A program made the translations under genes and the position numbers. The notes under the pieces are model-generated. The model searched no databases. It was not told the DNA's origin and saw only the letters and a program-made list of their open reading frames with translations. DNA of 64,000 nt from Accumulibacter sp. (GTDB lineage: Bacteria > Pseudomonadota > Gammaproteobacteria > Burkholderiales > Rhodocyclaceae), in the NCBI RefSeq assembly GCF_023806625.1, contig NZ_JAMTDX010000102.1:1-64000 (forward strand). Direction: 5' to 3'. Below, one piece after another: positions 28,498-37,039 of the stretch. Position 1 is the stretch's first letter; every line of letters begins with the position of its first letter.

Positions 28498-29338
28498 ACC
28501 GCGCGCTGGCGCGCATCGCCTCGCTCCCGTCGGGCCCCTGCGCTTCGAGAGCAAGGCCGCCTTCCTCGGGCGAACACAACAGCCGGAACGGCGCAAGATC
28601 GAAGAGCGGCGCCAGCGCGCGGAAGCTGAATTCGCCAATCGGCCGTTCAGCCTCTGCCCGGGCGAATTCACAGAGGAGCAGCGCAGTCAACGGACCGTGC
28701 ACGACCAGCCCCGGATACCCCTCCTCGGCCATCGCGTAGGGGCGATCGTAGTGGATCCGGTGGGCGTTGAAGGTCAATGCCGAGAAACGGAAGAGCAACC
28801 GCGGATCAGGCGTGACCAGCCGCGTGCGCATGCCGCTCGCGGGCGGCGACCAGCCGGCGACCCGCGGACGGGGAACGGCAGGACCCGGCTCGCGATAGAC
28901 GATGTCCTGCTCCTCTTCGAGGTGCAGATCACCGTTCTGGAAGAAGCGATGGACCACCGAGACGAAGGCCAGCGGTCCCGACCGGCCGACCTTGACGCTG
29001 ACCGCGCGAATTTCCGATTCGCGCGTTGCCGAGCGACCGATGATCAGCGGCCGATGAAAACGCAGCCGTGCACCGGCGAACATTCGCCTCGGGAAAGGGA
29101 TCGGTGGCATGAATCCGCCACGCTCGGGATGTCCGTCTGCGCCAAGCCGCGCCTGCGCGACACGCGGAACGAAATAGAACCAGTGCCAGAGCGGCGGCAG
29201 GCAACTGCCCCTGTCGATCGGCGTCGTCGTGTCGTCGAGCATCGCCGCTGCGGCCAGCGCCGGAGCCAGGCAAAGGTCGTCCTCGGTCAGCTCCCGACGT
29301 CCGACCCACGCCGCGTACTGATCACCTGCCGTCGCCAT
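28475..29338 (-). CDS. meh: Mesaconyl-C4-CoA hydratase-like double hot-dog protein (Meh-like)
   Basis: 287 residues with an N-terminal FAS1-like dehydratase half (WHWFYFVPRVAQARLGADGHPERGGFMPP, FPRRMFAGARLRFHRPL) and a C-terminal MaoC-type half with FSALTFNAHRIHYDRPYA and YPGLVVHGPLTALLL. This matches the mesaconyl-C4-CoA / 3-methylfumaryl-CoA hydratase group, which makes (S)-citramalyl-CoA in the 3-hydroxypropionate bi-cycle. A strong AAAGGAGA precedes ATG 29338. The specific role is supported by mcl and mch starting about 600 bases away on the other strand. Other hydratases of this fold exist, so the substrate is inference. Confidence 0.72.
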   Translation of the reverse strand: MATAGDQYAAWVGRRELTEDDLCLAPALAAAAMLDDTTTPIDRGSCLPPLWHWFYFVPRVAQARLGADGHPERGGFMPPIPFPRRMFAGARLRFHRPLIIGRSATRESEIRAVSVKVGRSGPLAFVSVVHRFFQNGDLHLEEEQDIVYREPGPAVPRPRVAGWSPPASGMRTRLVTPDPRLLFRFSALTFNAHRIHYDRPYAMAEEGYPGLVVHGPLTALLLCEFARAEAERPIGEFSFRALAPLFDLAPFRLLCSPEEGGLALEAQGPDGSEAMRASARFSTPQTG

Positions 29339-29950
29339 GATGGTTCTCCTTTCAGGGTGGATGAGGCGAATTCTCTGCGCGCCCCGCTGGCTCGCCCGGG
29401 AAAGCGGCCGAGGGCAACTCCACCGGGGCGGCCTCCCGCAATCGGGCGATCGTTCCGCCCGGACCCGAGATTTGCGCATATACTTCGCTCATGCCGTCGG
29501 GCAACGAGCCGCCGCCGCGGCTCAGACCCCGCATTCTCGGCGGCGCAGCAGTGAGGTGCAAGCATGACCCAGGCGCCAGGCGCATGGCAAGACCTGTCGG
29601 GCCTCTCCGGGCGGGCATCCAGCACAGCCGAGCGGATCCCTGCGCCGTCCCCTGTCCCGACCGGCGGGCGTTGAACGAATCGCCGCCAGCACGGACGGGA
29701 TAACCGGCGCGAACGAGCCGACGACGATGCACGTCCGATCGACCGGCAGGAGGCCCTTCTGGAGCCTCGCGCCGCAGGCGAAGCGCCACGGGGGCGGCGC
29801 ATCCGGTCGGCTCCGGTCCTGGCCAAAGGCGTGGCGGCAACGCTGCGCGGTGGCCGGCCGTCACAGCGATTCGCCAGCCGCGGGATCTGGCGGGCGCACC
29901 CAGGCCTTTGCCCCCGGCCACCCATCACGTTCCTGATCAGGGAGACTGCC
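29339..29950. other. Long divergent control region between meh and mcl
   Basis: 612 bases with no recognisable gene. Minus-strand frames are open over most of it, but their products are arginine/proline-rich. One 46-codon minus-strand frame (29352-29492) ends 13 bases before the meh start and has no ribosome site. It should carry both promoters, but none stands out. Confidence 0.4.
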
Positions 29951-30994
29951 ATGAAGCTGCCGATCCACTTCTACAAGCCACTGGCCATCGGCGCACCCCA
30001 GCCGCTGCATGATCTTCCCGTGCGGCCCGAGCGGATGATCCACTTCTTCCCCCCGCACATCGACAAGATCCGCGCCAGGACGCCGGAAATCGCCCGGCAG
30101 TGTGACGTCGTCTGCGGCAATCTCGAGGACGCGATTCCGATCGACGCCAAGGGCGCAGCCCGCAGAGGCTTCATCGAACTGGTCGCCGGCCACGACTTCG
30201 GCGACACGGCCGTCTGGGTGCGTGTCAATGCGCTGAACAGCCCCTGGCTGCTCGATGATCTCGGCGAGATCATCAGCCAGGTCGGCAACCGGGTTGACGT
30301 GATCATGATCCCGAAAGTCGAGGGACCATGGGACATCCATTTCGTCGACCAGTACGTGGCCCTGCTCGAGGCGAGACACTCGATCAAGAGGCCGATCCTG
30401 CTCCATGCGCTGATCGAAACGGCCCAGGGAGTGACCAACGTCGAGGCCATCTGCGGGGCCAGCCCGCGAATGCATGGCCTTAGCCTCGGCCCGGCCGACC
30501 TGGCCGCTTCGCGGGGAATGAAGACGACCCGCGTCGGCGGAGGCCACCCGGGCTACGGCGTGCTCGCCGACCCGATCGCCGGTCAGGCCCAGCGGGCCTT
30601 TTCCCAGCAGGACCTCTGGCACTACACGCTCGCGCGGATCGTCGATGCCGCGGTGAGCCATGGCCTGCGCGCCTTCTACGGCCCGTTCGGCGACCTCAAG
30701 GACGAAGAAGCCTGCGAGGCCCAGTTCCGCAACGCCTTCCTGATGGGCTGCACGGGCGCCTGGTCGCTCGCACCGAATCAGATTGGTATCGCCCGACGCG
30801 TTTTCAGCCCGGAAGTCAAGGAAGTCCTGTTCGCGAAGCGTATCCTTGAAGCGATGCCCGATGGCAGCGGGGTGGCGACGATTGACGGCAAGATGCAGGA
30901 CGATGCGACGTGGAAACAGGCGCGGGTGATCGTCGATCTGGCGCGACTGATCGCCAGGCGAGACCCGGAACTGGCCGCAGCCTATGGGCTTTGA
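29951..30994 (+). CDS. mcl: (S)-malyl-CoA / beta-methylmalyl-CoA / (S)-citramalyl-CoA lyase
   Basis: 347-residue HpcH/HpaI-citrate lyase beta family aldolase. From memory it is strikingly close along its whole length to the Chloroflexus aurantiacus trifunctional lyase, for example in [15 protein letters not shown] [50 protein letters not shown] and [20 protein letters not shown]. In that pathway it condenses glyoxylate with propionyl-CoA and later splits citramalyl-CoA to acetyl-CoA and pyruvate, with Mg2+. An AGGGAG site precedes the ATG. mch follows 33 bases later. Confidence 0.9.
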   Translation: MKLPIHFYKPLAIGAPQPLHDLPVRPERMIHFFPPHIDKIRARTPEIARQCDVVCGNLEDAIPIDAKGAARRGFIELVAGHDFGDTAVWVRVNALNSPWLLDDLGEIISQVGNRVDVIMIPKVEGPWDIHFVDQYVALLEARHSIKRPILLHALIETAQGVTNVEAICGASPRMHGLSLGPADLAASRGMKTTRVGGGHPGYGVLADPIAGQAQRAFSQQDLWHYTLARIVDAAVSHGLRAFYGPFGDLKDEEACEAQFRNAFLMGCTGAWSLAPNQIGIARRVFSPEVKEVLFAKRILEAMPDGSGVATIDGKMQDDATWKQARVIVDLARLIARRDPELAAAYGL

Positions 30995-31027
30995 CGCACT
31001 CACCAATCAGCAGACGAGGGAACGCCA

Positions 31028-32086
31028 GTGAGCGGGAAGACCAGCCTGGGCAACTTTTTCGAGGATTTCTCGGTTGGCCAGAAGCTTGCGCACGCAACGC
31101 CGAGGACGGTCAGCGAGGGCGACATCGCGCTATACACCGCGTTGACCGGTTCGCGATTCGCACTGAACTCGGCCGACACCTTCGCGCAGACGCTCGGCTT
31201 CCCGAGCGCGCCGCTGGACAGCCTGCTGACGTTCAACATCGTCTTCGGCAAGACGGTACCCGACTTCTCGATCAATGCCGTCGCCAATCTCGGTTACGCA
31301 GCCGGCCGCTTCGGGCACGCGGTATTTCCCGGAGATACGCTGGCCGCCGACTCGACGATCATCGGTCTGAAGGAAAACAGCGACGGGCGAAGCGGGGTCG
31401 TGTACATCCGCTCGTGCGGAGTCAATCAGCGCGGCCAGATCGTCGTCGATTTCTGCCGCTGGGTGATGGTCCGCAAACGCGATCCCTCGTCGCCGGAAAC
31501 CGAGCCGGTGATCCCCGAACTCCCCGAGGCCGTGCCTACCGCCGAGCTGATCGTCCCGCCGGGAATCCGCATCGAACAGTACGACACGACTCTGTCAGGC
31601 AGTGACGATTTCTGGGAGGACTATCAGGTCGGCGAGCGCATCGATCACGTGGATGGGATGACCATCGAGGAAAGCGAGCACATGATGGCCACGCGCCTCT
31701 ACCAGAACACTGCCCGGGTCCACTTCAACCAGCACGCCGAGCGCTCTGGGCGGTTCGGACGCCGGATCGTCTACGGCGGCCATGTCATCAGCCTGGCGCG
31801 CGCGTTGTCGTTCAACGGCCTGGCCAACGGCTTCAGTGTCGCAGCGATCAATGGCGGACGCCACGTCGCGCCGACCTTTGCCGGCGACACGCTCTATGCC
31901 TGGAGCGAAGTGATCGACCGGCTGACCATCCCGGGACGCAGCAACGTCGGCGCACTTCGCCTGCGCACTGTGGCGACCAAGGACAGACCCTGCAACGATT
32001 TTCCGCACAAGAACGCCGAAGGTCACTACCAGTCAGGCGTCGTCCTCGACTTCGACTACAGCGTGCTCATCCCGAGACGGGGCTGA
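31028..32086 (+). CDS. mch: Mesaconyl-C1-CoA (beta-methylmalyl-CoA) hydratase/dehydratase
   Basis: 352-residue double hot-dog hydratase starting at GTG 31028, with GAGGGAA upstream. It has two MaoC-like halves: NFFEDFSVGQKLAHATPRTV with YTALTGSRFALNS, and FWEDYQVGERIDHVDGMTIEE with ARVHFNQHAERSGRFG and RIVYGGHVISLARALSFNGL. The match to Chloroflexus Mch is close over the full length, as judged from memory. It dehydrates beta-methylmalyl-CoA to mesaconyl-C1-CoA, also acting in the ethylmalonyl-CoA pathway in reverse. It is co-transcribed with mcl. The CoA transferase that links Mch to Meh (Mct) is not in the window. Confidence 0.9.
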   Translation: MSGKTSLGNFFEDFSVGQKLAHATPRTVSEGDIALYTALTGSRFALNSADTFAQTLGFPSAPLDSLLTFNIVFGKTVPDFSINAVANLGYAAGRFGHAVFPGDTLAADSTIIGLKENSDGRSGVVYIRSCGVNQRGQIVVDFCRWVMVRKRDPSSPETEPVIPELPEAVPTAELIVPPGIRIEQYDTTLSGSDDFWEDYQVGERIDHVDGMTIEESEHMMATRLYQNTARVHFNQHAERSGRFGRRIVYGGHVISLARALSFNGLANGFSVAAINGGRHVAPTFAGDTLYAWSEVIDRLTIPGRSNVGALRLRTVATKDRPCNDFPHKNAEGHYQSGVVLDFDYSVLIPRRG

Positions 32087-32320
32087 CGGCGTCTGGCGAG
32101 GCCTGCACAGGCCGCGCCAACGGCCTGCCGATCGGCACCACGCCAGCGGTTCGAGGCAACCGATCGACGGACGCGAACCGTGTGCTCCGGCAAGCCCGTG
32201 CTCACCGGCGACGACCGCCCGGGCGTCCACCGGGCGAGCCCTGCATGCGGCCGCAAGCGGCAGGGGAAGCAGTCGAAACGACTCCCGCGCGGCGTTCGCC
32301 CATACGCTGCAGTATCGTTG

Positions 32321-32349
32321 TTTTCATTGCTTTTGAACTCCGCTATGCT
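32321..32349 (+). promoter_or_regulatory. Possible sigma-70 promoter of the oxoacid oxidoreductase operon
   Basis: TTTTCA (32321-32326) and TATGCT (32344-32349) are 17 bases apart, 46 bases before the first gene of the operon, in an unusually AT-rich patch for this genome. The rest of the 309-base gap from 32087 shows no gene. Confidence 0.4.
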
Positions 32350-32395
32350 GCGCGAACGTCGAGGAGACGAGAGAACACGAACCTCTGGAGGAAAC

Positions 32396-32992
32396 ATGTT
32401 TCAGGTCCGGATACACGGTCGCGGAGGCCAGGGCGTGGTGACGGCCGCCGAGATGTTGTCGATTGCTGCGTTCGAGGAAGGCCGCCACGCTCAGGCCTTT
32501 CCGAGTTTCGGTTCGGAGCGCACCGGGGCCCCGGTGGTGGCCTTCTGCCGAATTTCCGACGCCGAGATTCGCCTGCGCGAGCCGATCATGGAACCCGACG
32601 CGCTGATCATCCAGGATCCTACTCTGCTCTATCAGGTCGATGTCTTCGCCGGCCTGAAAAAGGGTGGCTACATCCTGATCAACACCAGTCGCAGTTTCGA
32701 CGAACTCGGGATCGGAGATTACGTCCGCGACTGGCCGAGGGAAAGGCTCTGCACCGTTCCGGGCACCGACCTCGGACGCAAGCACGTCGGCCGCCCGATG
32801 CCCAACGTTCCGCTGCTCGGAGGCTTTGCCGCGGCTTCCGGGATCATCCGGCTCGAATCGGTGATCGAGGCGATCAACACCAAGTTCTCGGACAAGGTGG
32901 CCACCGGCAACATCGCTGCAGCGACCGAGGCGTATCAGTTCGTGGTCCGCGAAATTGCCGACGCGCGCCACCAGGAGACTGCACATGCTTAA
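32396..32992 (+). CDS. 2-oxoacid:acceptor oxidoreductase, gamma subunit
   Basis: 198 residues. The gamma domain of pyruvate/2-oxoacid oxidoreductases is recognised from FQVRIHGRGGQGVVTAAEMLS, FPSFGSERTGAPVVAFCRIS and VPLLGGFAAASGII. It helps form the CoA and TPP site with the alpha and beta subunits. TGGAGGAAAC precedes the ATG at 32396, chosen over earlier in-frame starts because homology begins exactly there. The alpha gene starts inside its last codons, so the operon is tightly coupled. The substrate is discussed under the flavoprotein subunit. Confidence 0.92.
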   Translation: MFQVRIHGRGGQGVVTAAEMLSIAAFEEGRHAQAFPSFGSERTGAPVVAFCRISDAEIRLREPIMEPDALIIQDPTLLYQVDVFAGLKKGGYILINTSRSFDELGIGDYVRDWPRERLCTVPGTDLGRKHVGRPMPNVPLLGGFAAASGIIRLESVIEAINTKFSDKVATGNIAAATEAYQFVVREIADARHQETAHA

Positions 32993-34238
32993 ACAGACCG
33001 AAGGTTCCCACGCGGTCGCCGAGGCGGTCGCGCTGTGCCGTCCCGAGGTGATCTGCGCCTATCCGATTTCGCCGCAGACGCACATCGTCGAGGGGCTCGG
33101 CGAGATGGTCAAGGCCGGGGAGATCGCCAACTGCGAGTTCATCAACGTCGAATCGGAGTTCGCGGCGATGAGCGTGTCGATCGGTTCCTCGGCAGCCGGA
33201 GCCCGGACCTACACGGCGACCGCCTCCCAGGGCCTGCTGTTCATGGTCGAAGCGGTCTATAACGCCTCCGGCCTGGGCTTGCCGATCGTCATGACCGTCG
33301 CCAACCGCGCAATCGGTGCGCCGATCAACATCTGGAACGACCACTCCGATTCACTGTCGCAACGCGACTGCGGCTGGATCCAGCTGTTCGCCGAGACCAA
33401 CCAGGAGGCGCTCGACCTGCACATCCAGGCGTTCAAGCTCGCCGAGGAAGTCAGCCTGCCGGTGATGGTGTGCATGGACGGCTTCATCCTGACGCACGCC
33501 TACGAACGCGTCGACGTACCGACTCAGGAGCAGGTCGATGCGTTCCTGCCCCCGTACGAGCCGCGCCAGGTGCTCGACCCGCGCGAACCGGTCTCGATCG
33601 GCGCGATGGTCGGCCCGGAAGCCTTCGCCGAAGTCCGCTACCTCGCTCACGCCAAGCAGATGCAGGCCCTCGAACGGATCCCGCAGATGGCCGAGCAGTT
33701 CAAGGCGATCTTCGGGCGCGACAGTGGAGGACTGACCCACTCCTATCTGACCGAAGACGCCGAGACGATCGTCGTGGCGATGGGTTCGGTGCTCGGGACG
33801 ATCAAGGACACCGTGGACGAGATGCGCAGCGAGGGAACGCGCATCGGCGTGCTCGGCATCACGTCGTACCGCCCCTTCCCGCTCGACAACGTCCGCGCGG
33901 AGCTGAAACGGGCCCATCGCGTCGTCGTGCTCGAGAAGAGCCTCGCCGTGGGTATAGGCGGCATCCTGTCCACCGACGTGCGCATGGCCGTATCGGGGCT
34001 CGGTCTGCGCGGCCACACGGTCGTTGCCGGGCTCGGCGGGCGCGCGATCACTCGCCGGTCGCTGCGCGAACTGTTCAGCAAGGGGGTCCGCGGCGAGCTC
34101 GGGCACCTGACCTTCCTGGATCTCGACTGGAACGTCGTCAACAAGCAGCTCGAGCGCGAGCGGACCAAGCGGCGTTCGGGCCCCGCAGCCGAAAGCATGC
34201 TGCGTGACGTGGGCGTCATTGCCGCCCGAATTGGCTGA
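32985..34238 (+). CDS. 2-oxoacid:acceptor oxidoreductase, alpha subunit
   Basis: 417 residues with the pyrimidine-binding TPP domain (LCRPEVICAYPISPQTHIVEGLGEMV, NVESEFAAMSVSIGSSAAGARTYTATASQGL) and the transketolase-C-like domain (ETIVVAMGSVLGTIKDTVDEMR, GVLGITSYRPFPLD). The conserved PISPQTH and SQGL loops are intact. It begins eight bases before the gamma stop with AGGAGA upstream. Two-oxoacid oxidoreductases decarboxylate an oxoacid onto CoA and pass two electrons to ferredoxin or, with an added flavoprotein, to NAD(P). Confidence 0.93.
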   Translation: MLKQTEGSHAVAEAVALCRPEVICAYPISPQTHIVEGLGEMVKAGEIANCEFINVESEFAAMSVSIGSSAAGARTYTATASQGLLFMVEAVYNASGLGLPIVMTVANRAIGAPINIWNDHSDSLSQRDCGWIQLFAETNQEALDLHIQAFKLAEEVSLPVMVCMDGFILTHAYERVDVPTQEQVDAFLPPYEPRQVLDPREPVSIGAMVGPEAFAEVRYLAHAKQMQALERIPQMAEQFKAIFGRDSGGLTHSYLTEDAETIVVAMGSVLGTIKDTVDEMRSEGTRIGVLGITSYRPFPLDNVRAELKRAHRVVVLEKSLAVGIGGILSTDVRMAVSGLGLRGHTVVAGLGGRAITRRSLRELFSKGVRGELGHLTFLDLDWNVVNKQLERERTKRRSGPAAESMLRDVGVIAARIG

Positions 34239-34249
34239 GGAGGATCACG

Positions 34250-35263
34250 ATGAGCATCCAGCCCGTTCACTTTTACCAGACCGGCACCTTCACCGTCGGC
34301 AACCGCCTGCTCGCGCCCGAGGAGCGTAGCGTCCAGGCGAACATGCAGCGCACCAACTCGCTGAACTCGGGGCACCGCGCGTGCCAGGGTTGTGGCGAGG
34401 CGCTCGGCGCTCGCTATGCGATCGACGCGGCGATGAACGCCGCCCGCGGACGCCTGATCGCCGCCAACGCCACCGGCTGCCTCGAGGTCTTCTCGACGCC
34501 GTATCCCGAAACCTCGTGGCAAATCCCGTGGATTCACTCGCTGTTCGGCAACACCGCCGCGGTGGCCAGCGGCATCGCTGCAGCGATCAAGGTCAAGCGC
34601 CAGAAGGGTCAGGCCGACGACGTGCGGGTCGTCGCCCAGGGTGGCGACGGCGGAACGACCGACATCGGTTTCGGCTGTCTTTCGGGGATGTTCGAGCGCA
34701 ACGACGACGTGCTCTACATCTGTTACGACAACGGCGGCTACATGAATACCGGCGTCCAGCGCAGCTCGGCGACACCCCCGGCGGCACGCACGGCGACGAC
34801 GATGCCCGTTGGCCCCGAGCCCGGCAACGTCTTCGGTCAGGGCAAGTTCGTTCCGGCGATCGCCATGGCCCACGAAATCCCCTACGTCGCGACGGCGACC
34901 GTTGCCGACCTTCGCGACCTCGAAAACAAGGTCACCAAGGCGATGGGCATGCGCGGCGCGCGCTACATCCATATCCTCGTGCCTTGCCCGCTCGGCTGGG
35001 GCGCGGCTTCACACGATACGATCCGGCTGGCGAGGCTGGCCAAGGAAACCGGGATCTTCCCGGTCTTCGAGGCCGAGCACGGTGATGTCACCGGCGTGCT
35101 CAAGATCCGCCGGCCGCAGCCCGTCGAGGAGTACCTCAAGCTGCAGAAGCGCTACGCGCACCTGTTCGGGAAGAAGCCGGCCGTGGAGACGATCGCCCGC
35201 CTGCAGGCGCTGGCGGACAAGAACATCCGCAAGTACGGATTGCTCGACCGGGAGGCGAACTGA
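34250..35263 (+). CDS. 2-oxoacid:acceptor oxidoreductase, beta (TPP-binding) subunit
   Basis: 337 residues carrying the diphosphate-binding TPP domain: QGGDGGTTDIGFGCLSGMFERNDDVLYICYDNGGYMNTG, in which the GDG...N motif binds Mg-TPP. The N-terminal RACQGCGEALGARYA contains cysteines common in POR beta subunits, and IAANATGCLEVFSTPYP is also typical. It starts 11 bases after the alpha stop behind AGGAGGATC. It overlaps the next gene by one base. Confidence 0.93.
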   Translation: MSIQPVHFYQTGTFTVGNRLLAPEERSVQANMQRTNSLNSGHRACQGCGEALGARYAIDAAMNAARGRLIAANATGCLEVFSTPYPETSWQIPWIHSLFGNTAAVASGIAAAIKVKRQKGQADDVRVVAQGGDGGTTDIGFGCLSGMFERNDDVLYICYDNGGYMNTGVQRSSATPPAARTATTMPVGPEPGNVFGQGKFVPAIAMAHEIPYVATATVADLRDLENKVTKAMGMRGARYIHILVPCPLGWGAASHDTIRLARLAKETGIFPVFEAEHGDVTGVLKIRRPQPVEEYLKLQKRYAHLFGKKPAVETIARLQALADKNIRKYGLLDREAN

Positions 35264-36885
35264 TGGACAAACCCTTTGCAATCACCCTGGATCCCGGCTC
35301 GTCGCTGGCCAACCGGACAGGCTCCTGGCGGACTTCACGGCCGGTCTATGTCGACCGCCTGCCGCCCTGCAACAGCCAGTGTCCGGCCGGCGAAGACATC
35401 CAGGGCTGGCTGTTCCATGCCGAGTCGGGAGACTACGAGAGTGCCTGGCGGCACCTGACCAGGGACAACCCCTTCCCGGCGATCATGGGCCGGGTCTGTT
35501 ACCACACCTGTGAGAACGCCTGCAATCGGGGGCGGCTCGACGAACCGGTCGGGATCAACTCGGTCGAGCGCTTCCTCGGCGACGAGGCGCTCAAGCGCGG
35601 CTGGAAGCTGAGTCCTCCGGCCAGCGACAGCGGCAAGCACGTGCTGATCGTCGGGGCCGGTCCGTCGGGAATGTCGGCGGCGTACCACCTGCGCCGGCTC
35701 GGGCACCAGGTCACCGTTCATGAAGCCGGACCCCTGCTCGGCGGCATGATGCGCTTCGGGATTCCCAAGTATCGGCTGCCGCGCGACGTGCTCGAGGCCG
35801 AGATGCAGCGCGTCGCCGACCTCGGCGTCCGGGTCGTCCTGAACACCAAGGTCGAGAACATTCTCGAAACGATGCACGCGGGAGCCTTCGACGCGGCCTT
35901 CCTGGCCGTCGGCGCGCACATCGGCAAGCGGGCGATGATCCCGGCGGGCGACGCAGCGCGGATCATCGACGCGATCTCGCTGCTGCGCAGCATGGAGGGC
36001 GAGGAGAAGCCGCTGCTCGGCCGGCGTGTCGTCGTCTACGGTGGCGGGAACACGGCGATCGACGTGGCGCGTACGGCGAAGCGGATGGGCGCCGAACCGC
36101 TGATCGTCTACCGCCGCACCCGCGAGAAGATGCCGGCGCACGACTTCGAGGTCGAAGAGGCGCTCCAGGAAGGCGTGATGGTCAAGTGGCTGTCGACGAT
36201 CAAACAGGCCGGAGAGTCGTCGCTGACCATCGAGAAGATGGCTCTCGACAGCAAGGGCTTCCCGCAGCCGACCGGCGAGTTCGAAACCATCGAGGCCGAC
36301 TCGCTGGTTCTCGCACTGGGACAGGACGTCGACCTCCGGCTGCTCGAAGGGGTTCCGGGCCTCGAGGTCAGCGATGGCGTCGTCCAGGTCGACGGCAACA
36401 TGATGACCGGCCACGCGGGCATCTTTGCCGGCGGCGACATGGTCCCCGCCCAGCGCAACGTGACCGTGGCCATCGGCCACGGCAAGAAGGCCGCGCGCAA
36501 CATCGACGCCTGGCTCAGGGGCGAGCAGTATGTCCCGCCACCGAAGCACGAGGTGGCCGTCTTCGAGAATCTGAATACCTGGTACTACGCCGACGCACCC
36601 AAGACGGTGCGGCCGATGCTCGACATCATCCGCCGGCAGTCGACCTTCGACGAAGTACAGGGCGGACTCGACGAGAGCAACGCATTGTTCGAGGCACGCC
36701 GCTGTCTTTCCTGCGGCAACTGTTTCGAGTGCGACAACTGCTACGGGGTCTGTCCCGACAACGCGGTGATCAAGCTCGGTCCCGGCAAGCGCTTCGAGTT
36801 CAACTACGACTACTGCAAGGGCTGCGGCATGTGTGTCGCCGAATGCCCGTGCGGCGCGATCCGGATGGAGGCCGAGGAGATCTGA
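35263..36885 (+). CDS. GltD-like FAD/NAD(P) oxidoreductase subunit with C-terminal ferredoxin domain
   Basis: 540 residues. An N-terminal Fe-S region (PCNSQCPAGEDIQGWL, CYHTCENACNRG) resembles glutamate synthase small subunit. FAD (VLIVGAGPSGMSAAYHLRRLG) and NAD(P) (VVVYGGGNTAIDVARTAKRMG) Rossmann folds follow, then a two-cluster ferredoxin (CLSCGNCFECDNCYGVCP and CKGCGMCVAECPCG). Placed last in the operon, it would carry electrons between the oxoacid enzyme and NAD(P)H, as the flavoprotein of phenylglyoxylate:NAD oxidoreductase does. Neighbouring pyruvate phosphate dikinase favours pyruvate as substrate, but phenylglyoxylate- or ketoglutarate-type activity is not excluded. Confidence 0.88.
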   Translation: MDKPFAITLDPGSSLANRTGSWRTSRPVYVDRLPPCNSQCPAGEDIQGWLFHAESGDYESAWRHLTRDNPFPAIMGRVCYHTCENACNRGRLDEPVGINSVERFLGDEALKRGWKLSPPASDSGKHVLIVGAGPSGMSAAYHLRRLGHQVTVHEAGPLLGGMMRFGIPKYRLPRDVLEAEMQRVADLGVRVVLNTKVENILETMHAGAFDAAFLAVGAHIGKRAMIPAGDAARIIDAISLLRSMEGEEKPLLGRRVVVYGGGNTAIDVARTAKRMGAEPLIVYRRTREKMPAHDFEVEEALQEGVMVKWLSTIKQAGESSLTIEKMALDSKGFPQPTGEFETIEADSLVLALGQDVDLRLLEGVPGLEVSDGVVQVDGNMMTGHAGIFAGGDMVPAQRNVTVAIGHGKKAARNIDAWLRGEQYVPPPKHEVAVFENLNTWYYADAPKTVRPMLDIIRRQSTFDEVQGGLDESNALFEARRCLSCGNCFECDNCYGVCPDNAVIKLGPGKRFEFNYDYCKGCGMCVAECPCGAIRMEAEEI

Positions 36886-36977
36886 GTTCCACGTCGCAGC
36901 GGCGCGTCGGAGGGCGTCGCCGGCCTGCAGCGCAATAGCATCCTGGCCCGGCGGACCAGTCCGGGTCATCACGTCTT

Positions 36978-37020
36978 GGGACACTTCGCGCAATCTGCCC
37001 GAAGTGTCCCGCCCTTGTTT
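36978..37020 (+). terminator. Hairpin between the oxidoreductase operon and ppdK
   Basis: GGGACACTTCG (36978-36988) and CGAAGTGTCCC (37000-37010) form an 11-bp perfect stem with an 11-base loop, followed by GCCCTTGTTT. It can end the upstream operon, but as it lies only 20 bases before the ppdK ribosome site it could also be a leader control hairpin. Confidence 0.6.
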
Positions 37021-37039
37021 ACCGACCCGCGAGGTATCT

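Noticed and set aside
29352..29492. 46-codon minus-strand frame just before meh as a leader peptide gene
   Set aside because: No ribosome site, no recognisable family. Kept only as part of the gap description.
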